Shown piece by piece: positions 58,192 through 64,000 of a stretch of DNA of 64,000 bases. Below the pieces are notes generated by a model that saw only the letters and a list, made by a program, of their open reading frames with translations, did no database searches and was not told the origin of the DNA. This stretch comes from Cliona cf. orientalis (taxonomy: Eukaryota > Porifera > Demospongiae > Clionaida > Clionaidae), in contig OZ005689.1 of the NCBI GenBank assembly GCA_963930775.1, forward strand, positions 23,682,058 to 23,746,057, in the 5' to 3' direction. How positions within the stretch are numbered: the stretch's first letter is position 1; each line of letters starts with the position of its first letter. The position numbers and the translations under genes were made by a program.

Positions 58192-58212
58192 CCGCGAACT
58201 TTTCCACACGGG
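58192..58212 (-). repeat. Right terminal inverted repeat of the Tnp2/BEN element
   Basis: CCGCGAACTTTTCCACACGGG; mirrors 45780-45800 with two mismatches. Confidence 0.7.
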
Positions 58213-58670
58213 TTAAGAGAGGGCAAACACATAGCAGCAAACTTCAATGGAGGGGGGATCAAAAGCACCCCTGGTCCCCTGAAGTAAACTGATAATTATG
58301 TAACCATGGGATTTGGCAAAATATTTCATATAACAGATAAATAAACATGCATGCATCTTTATTCAATTAATTATTATTCAAGTATTTACATATAGGAATG
58401 CTGCAAAGATTTGATTAGCTAAAATGCTTCAAAGCCCTCATTATAATATTATGATTTTTGGTCCACATGTGCAGCTACATTTAAGAGTGAAATATCTAAT
58501 GCGAGTCAATTATATGGGTCATGGAAAATGAGTCTTTGCATAGCCCTAGTCTTGGCTCAGTCATACGCATAGGATGGGAAGTTATGTATAACCTCAACAA
58601 ATTTAGCTATTGCATAGGGATGCACCACATTTGATACTCTCCCACAATGCGAACTCTTGCTGTTATGCAG

Positions 58671-61144
58671 GTGTGCTTTGTTGGTGAAAGTGGGATAGAT
58701 ACTGGTGGCCCACGTAGGGAGTTCTTTCGCCTACTTGTGGAAGAAGGGTCAGCCAGGTATTTGGTGGGGACTCCCGGCAAGATGACATCCGCCTCAAATA
58801 CTATTGCTTGCCAGGTACATGTATCATTGTTTTTTTTGTCACATGTGTGTTGTCTTTAATTTCATAGCAATGTTCTTGTATTGCAGAAGTCAGAACTATG
58901 TCCATTGTACAAGGGGGACCCGGATTTCCTGTCCTACATGCCAATATTTACAACTATAATAATAGTGACGGGAAAGTACATTGGTGTGCACACACCTGAT
59001 GAGGATGTGGCTAACCCTACTGTGGTTGCTTTACTTCAAGAAGTAAGTTTTAAAAATTAGTATACAATTATAATTATAATAATATGTGACCGTCCATGAT
59101 ACGGAGCTGTTGCCATAGTTGCAGCTAGGCAAGCACGGCAGCTGCAGAGAAAAAAAACTCTCCAGACACTTCTTTCTTCGATTTTGTGTACTAACGATCT
59201 ATAGACACGCTTATCTTTTCGTTTTTTTTCCATCGAAACGCCGGCTGCTGCTTCCTTTCCAACATTTTGGCCGCCATCTAGCTCTTTGACTTAGTGGGCG
59301 TGGCCACATACTTTGCATAAACAGCGAGTATACGGACTTCCGCATGCAATGTACACAGCAATGTTTCATTGTGCTTGCTGCACATTTTTATTACGGGCGA
59401 TCCGGGTACATTTTGGCTCATATCTCCACGATTATACGGGCTAGAGACTTCAAATTTGCAGGAGCAATAGTTCAAAGGTTGTATTTGGTAATGGTGGCCT
59501 TAACTAAAAATCGGTTGTCAGCGCAATAATATATGGTTGGTTTTGTCATGGATGGTCACATATTATCATTATATACCGGCCAAGCACCCACTCCCTTGTA
59601 AGTGCCCATGTACCAGGTATAAGCGGTCAGTGTAACAGCTTCTATACAAATGTCCCTGGGAAGAGCCCATGTGGGCCAAATTCATGTACCCGGGACACTG
59701 TTATACACAATTAGGGTGGCTTTATACTTGACCAATCCTAATTATTATGTTTTTATTGTAGTGGCATATATACATGACATTGTGTAACTGGGGGGTGGGG
59801 GGGGGGGGGGTGTTGGAGCTTGCACAAGTGTTTGTATTATATGGCATGGCCATGTAACTGAGACCTCCAAGAGGCTAGATCATAGCTATCGAGCCAAAAA
59901 ATGGTGAAACGTTCAGTTTTTGGTGGGAAGGGACATGCACCCCCCCCCTTGTAAAAATTAGCCATATACATGCGTGGCTTCTGATATAATATAGGAGTTG
60001 TCATTTATGATAATCCACCACTGCACTTTTTATCAACAACAGTTGAATGGTTGCTGTGATGATCAGTCCATCAAGACTGTATTCACCAATGAAGACTACT
60101 TGGATATCCTCTACACTACTGGCTACTGCAAGCCAGTGACTGAAATAGCTATCAGGGACATGGCGGATATTAAGCAAGCACTGAAAATCCATTTTATGAT
60201 TAAGGCAGTCCTTGCTGAGATCAATGAGTTTAGAGACGGCCTAAAAGTTCTCTCAGTGTTGGATCAGATTCTCAAATATCCAGATATAATGAGGCCATGT
60301 TTTGTAGATGAGCAGGCTCCTCTTACTGCAGGTAGGTTCATAATGCTATTTAAAGTCTTTGTAACTACGCTATAATAAAAATTAATAAAATATTATGATG
60401 ATATTGTACATTTATAGTGACCATGAAGCAAACGTTCAGAGTACTATACTCCCCAAAGCACCTTCCTCAGTCCCGAAAGCGGGAGGAGACAATTTTTATC
60501 CTCTTTGCTACCTTTTTGGATAAATGTGAAGGTAATACCATAGTGCAGTAGTTGTCAGCGTGATCACCCTGTAACATACTTGTAAATGATGACCCTTTAC
60601 TGTAAGGGTACGAAGAGGGAGGTTTACACTAGGATTGGGTATTCACCTTGCACTAGTATCATAACAATCAGGGCTCTCCCCAGGAAGAGTTCAAGGCACA
60701 GTGGGTGGGCAGAGTTTTATCATCTTGGTTACTATAATATCAAAGAAATTGTATTATGGGTATGGGGGGGGGGGGGTGTGGGCTAGGCCTGGGAGAACAC
60801 TGACATTCTTATGAAAAATTGTTGCTACTTCTTGCAGCTGGAGAAATTATTGTAGCAGTAGAGTCCCTAACTGGACATGGCCAAGCATCAGAGCCACTCT
60901 TGCTAAGTGACATACTAGCATTCTTCACTGGAGCAGACAGGATCCCTCCTGGGGGGTTCTCTTAAAAAAAAACCCCTATGAGCCCAAGCTGAAATTTCTC
61001 CATGATGATGACGAGCCATTAGCTACTGCAAGCACCTGTGATCTTACTCTGCGCCTTCCGATCAAGTACCACAATGACCCTGAAAAAATTGAAGAGATGA
61101 TGATTCTTAGTTTCAAGGGATATCAAGGGTTTGGAAGGGTCTAG
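58671..61144 (+). CDS. HECT domain exons of an E3 ubiquitin ligase-like gene
   Basis: Exons: 58671-58814, 58887-59042, 59995-60331, 60418-60531, 60838-61144. The first opens VCFVGESGIDTGGPRREFF, the N-lobe signature of HECT domains. Later exons give SFMIIHHCTFYQ, EINEFRDGLKVL, then the C-lobe hinge SDILAFFTGADRIPPGGFS and LATASTCDLTLRLP, where the Cys (codon 61037-61039) sits at the position of the HECT catalytic thioester cysteine, and finally YQGFGRV. An in-frame TAA at 60963-60965 lies between GGFS and KKNPYEPKLKF, upstream of the catalytic Cys. Unless it is read through or a sequencing error, the protein would lose its active site. The first exon is in phase with 45400-45571. A MITE (59085-59560) lies in its second intron. 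Confidence 0.82.
59085..59560. mobile_element. TA-flanked MITE (TGTGACCGTCCATGA ends) in HECT intron
   Basis: Inverted ends TGTGACCGTCCATGATACGG and GTCATGGATGGTCACA bound 476 bp. TA precedes (59083-59084) and follows (59561-59562). It shares the TGTGACCG start with the 31979 and 34935 elements. Confidence 0.85.
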
Positions 61145-61502
61145 AGTTGGAAGACTTTGATTATTCCCTCTCTTAAAAAGTTGGAACTCAATGTCAAAAT
61201 ACTTGCAATAGAAAATCAAACTTCCTTTGATCCACTCTCTTGATCATGAATTACAATTTGAAGAAAATCCATTGTCAATGAAACATAATTGCCAAGTTAC
61301 AATAATTAATTTTAATTTACCAAAATGATGCCTAGCATAATAATACCCTGCTGCCATCCAGTGACAGATGTAACAGTTGCCTAAGGCTGGATAATTTTTT
61401 TTTCCCTCAGAATCCTCACAATGATGATGATTAAGTGAAAATTGACCTATATAGCATACCTGAGTTTTGGGCTCTGTTAATAGGTTCAGCCCCATTAATA
61501 AT
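61145..61502. other. Downstream flank of the HECT gene
   Basis: About 360 bp, A/T-rich, no gene supported. Confidence 0.4.
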
Positions 61503-61998
61503 TACCGTACTCGCTCTAATTATTCGAACATTCTAATAGCCCGAACGGCAAGTTTAAGTAATTTATTTGCTTCCTAATTCGTCGAACATCTTGAATTTCA
61601 AGTTTTCTCATCCGTTCTAAATCAACCGAACGGCCACGCGGTACGGCATGGCAGGAACTCGAGACTACTCTTCCACGTTCATCGAAGAGTGTGGCTACCA
61701 CATCTTGGACAGCATATAAGAGCGGAAAGGTAACACGGACACAGACGGCGATCATTTTGCGATGGCTCCTGAGAGCACAGCAATACTGAGAACTCTAGAG
61801 CTGACAACGATAAACATATAGTTGGACATCGACTGCTGTTTCTTCGTCGCTATAATAGTGCTTTCTCCATTTGCACCGGATCCGTTCTATTTACACTCGA
61901 ACAAACCATTGCCCGAATTAATTTACTTTCTATTTAACACCGAACGGCGATATTATTAATTATTTTTGGCCGTTCGGATAATTAGAGCGAGTACGGTA
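61503..61998. mobile_element. MITE with CCGTACTCGCTCTAATTATT ends
   Basis: Inverted ends (TACCGTACTCGCTCTAATTA and TAATTAGAGCGAGTACGGTA) bound 496 bp and can be read with TA as the target. CGAACGGC words recur inside. End layout resembles 5233-5672. Confidence 0.85.
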
Positions 61999-62075
61999 AA
62001 TTTTATTATAGGCATATAAAATTATTATAGGACCACAATAAAGTGTAGTGCATGGAACATTATTATTATTATTAT

Positions 62076-62115
62076 CAGGAGCATATGAGCCGCCCAGGCG
62101 GCTCATATGCTCCTG
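62076..62115. repeat. Perfect 19-bp-arm hairpin
   Basis: CAGGAGCATATGAGCCGCC and GGCGGCTCATATGCTCCTG are perfect reverse complements with a 2-nt spacer. The arm start AGGAGC-TATGAG matches the terminus of the 15293-20783 transposon at 12 of 13 positions. Confidence 0.9.
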
Positions 62116-62342
62116 TTATTAATATTATAACATCCCTAGTAGCAATTTATTTTTTTGAAATGATTGCCGAGTAAGGGTATTGAATTGTGAAATTTAATTG
62201 GTACAGACACAGGTCAATATGGAAACTGGTTCTATAAGTATTTTAAAAGTTTATCATCAGATTCTGTTTTCATTTTCAAATTATGCCACTTTAAAGCATT
62301 AATTTTGACAAATTACAATGCATAATACTAAGTATGCCACTT

Positions 62343-63144
62343 GTTATAGTTATAGTACAGGGCCAGGGATTTATGGCAGTAAACCGACCCGAGTCCAAGG
62401 GCGTAGCCCGAGGACAAGGGCGGTTTACGTCGCCATAAATCCCTGGCAACCGTGCTATAACTATTATATATCCCACCTGATTGGCTAAAAGTCACGCGCA
62501 CCATAGTCTACATGCATAGCAACAACTGTTCTAACCTAGCAACAAATAGTTCTGAACAGAAAGAGAGTTGCACAGTAAAACAAACCAGCAAAGAAGCAAC
62601 CGATGACGGATGGCTTGAGTCACGGAACCATGGCTAGTTAAATCAACCAGTGCTTCAGCTTTCCGTGAACAGAAGACAATCTGGTAGCTTCGAAAACAAA
62701 TAGAATAGTTTCACTGTTCAACAAACTCGGGCAATGGCTATTGAGACTTGGTCCGGCAGCTAATACAGTTCACTTGCAGTTGAACTTGCGACGTGGTAGA
62801 ACTGACAGATCGAGTGATAGCTAATTGGTTCTGATTAGTGTCAATTAGTGTGCGTGTGTTTCACTGTCTGTGTAAACAATGTCTACTGCCTATATATAGC
62901 TATGTACAGTGGAGTGTGTGTGCAACCATGGTGCAATCAGTAGTGGCACTATGCTGATGCACACGCAAATATAGTAGGTATGATGTGACTGCTTGTGTGA
63001 ACTAAAACAATGGCTCTGATTGGTCAAAAGTAATAGCCAGAGGGAGGGAAATATGGATCATATTTTCCCTTGTACCCCTCAGGGAGGGAAAATATCCTAG
63101 TTATACCCCAGCTGATATAATACTTAGGTATACTTAGGTGGGAT
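62343..63144 (+). repeat. About 0.8-kb interspersed repeat with hairpin head, copy 2
   Basis: Nearly identical to 44148-44939, 18.2 kb away in direct orientation; small indels only. Same hairpin head and AGGTGGGAT end. Confidence 0.85.
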
Positions 63145-63364
63145 GTATACGTACATAGTGCCCCTTTACCATAATACAATGAAGCTACTAGGGATGTGGT
63201 AATAGTTTCATTATAATAATTATAATAATGACGTTTACAATAATAATGTGCACATAAATTCAGTAGCTATATTATAGATCCACATCATAAAAAGTACCTC
63301 AATAGATCACAACCCTGAAAGTGCCATCAGCAGTGCACCACATAGCTAGCTATAATAATTATAC

Positions 63365-63725
63365 TATATACAACGAAAAATATTTTTCAGACGATCATTT
63401 TTCTTATATAGTCCGTGTCATTACATGAGGGCATGGATACGCGTCTTGGATGCGCCCGGTTGCTATGAACGAGCCGCACTACAAGGCTCAGGATTGGTCA
63501 AAACTGTAGGGCCGTGTGCACAAAGAAGAATGCCTCGGGCCATAGCTACAGCTAGAGACGCATTGTCGATCAAACGATCGGCGCGAAAGCGCCGCGCGTT
63601 TCGAAAGGCCTGCTAAGCAGGCGCTGGTGCTAGCCACCGAGCCTCGAGCGAAGCGAGAGGCGAGGTCTGTTCATACCTGTCAGTAGTCCGGTAGCAACGT
63701 TCGAGCAGACAGTCTGCACGAAGGG
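63365..63725 (+). repeat. Interspersed repeat, copy C
   Basis: Starts near ATACAACGAAAAATATTTTT and carries TATAGTCCGTGTCATTACAT, GCGGATACGCGTC-like and GGCCTGCTAAGCAGGC segments; reverse complement of 21885-22262. Non-coding. The remaining bases to 64000 hold no supported gene. Confidence 0.7.
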
Positions 63726-64000
63726 GTCACGTTTTCTATACACTTTCTTATTTGTATAGGAAGTACGTTGTTTACTTTGGTTGCCAGGTGCATGCGCCTA
63801 GGGCTAGCGTATTGCGCGAGCGCCAACGTATGCGCATTCATGATAATATATTGCGCACTAGTTGTATGAACGTGATTGTATACGGTTGCGCGCATTTTTA
63901 AGATTAATATTAGCGCCACCGCCAAAAAGGTCAGCGGGCCAGGCAGGGGTCAAGGGAGCCAAGTGCACCATACTACAAAAATCAGGATTTGATACCAAAA

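Larger units (their letters stand above)
45780..58212. mobile_element. Two-gene transposon: BEN protein (minus) and Tnp2-like transposase (plus), with nested insertion
   Basis: Outer inverted repeats of 21 bp (CCCGTGTGGAAA-GT-CGCGG, two mismatches) lie at 45780-45800 and 58192-58212, each followed by CpG-rich subterminal DNA with many GCGCG/CCGCGG blocks. TT lies on both flanks, compatible with a 2-bp duplication as in CACTA elements but too short to prove. Inside, a nine-exon BEN gene (48800 to 46481) and a Tnp2-like gene (49070 to about 57952) diverge from a 270-bp intergenic region. About 7 kb between Tnp2 exons is a further nested element. The whole sits in a phase-0 intron of the HECT gene. 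A second decayed copy of the pairing is at 22291-30210. Confidence 0.7.

Noticed and set aside
10301-60965. Alternative genetic code with reassigned stops
   Set aside because: TAA, TAG and TGA all occur as both lesions and genuine terminators; frameshifts accompany them; pseudogenisation is simpler.

Overview
This window reads as metazoan nuclear DNA. Coding sequence is split by short GT-AG introns, mostly 40-300 bp. Transposon debris, TA-flanked MITEs, poly-G/poly-C runs and microsatellites fill the rest. The protein families I recognise (HECT E3 ligase, BEN domain, SAM domain, and several transposase-like families common in sponges and cnidarians) together with the compact introns suggest a demosponge or similar early-branching animal. 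The taxon is inference. No bacterial, organellar or rRNA features are seen.

Layout. 0-5 kb: a DDE transposase tail, a hAT-like MITE, a LINE reverse-transcriptase fragment, a palindromic tandem-repeat array, an exon of 33-residue repeats, and a broken transposon gene ending in a zinc knuckle. 5-12.4 kb: MITEs and decayed transposon genes on both strands, including a Mutator-like transposase. 15.3-20.8 kb: a complete 5.49-kb DNA transposon with 38-bp terminal inverted repeats and a perfect 9-bp target duplication. It carries a nine-exon P/THAP9-like transposase gene and a convergent gene of unknown function. 22.3-30.2 kb: a decayed divergent pair, a Tnp2-like transposase (minus) and a BEN-domain gene (plus). 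31.5-35.6 kb: four large MITEs. 35.6-38.8 kb: a Helitron Rep pseudogene preceded by a 2A-like motif.

39.3-61.1 kb is best explained as one HECT-type E3 ligase-like gene whose introns have been filled by insertions. One intron holds a complete Ty3/gypsy element (39740-43965, nearly identical LTRs, GTTTT duplication). The 13.1-kb intron 45572-58670 holds a second Tnp2-like/BEN divergent pair bounded by 21-bp inverted repeats (45780-58212). That element is itself split by a third unit (about 50041-57075) carrying another divergent pair: a C2H2 zinc-finger/large-domain protein (minus) and a SAM-domain SAMD3-like protein (plus).

The recurring theme is two-gene transposons in which a transposase-like protein is paired head-to-head, or in one case tail-to-tail, with a small chromatin- or DNA-binding partner (BEN, SAM, or unknown). 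Most of these genes carry one to a few stops or frameshifts, so the copies here look recently dead rather than ancient. The HECT gene also carries one in-frame stop.
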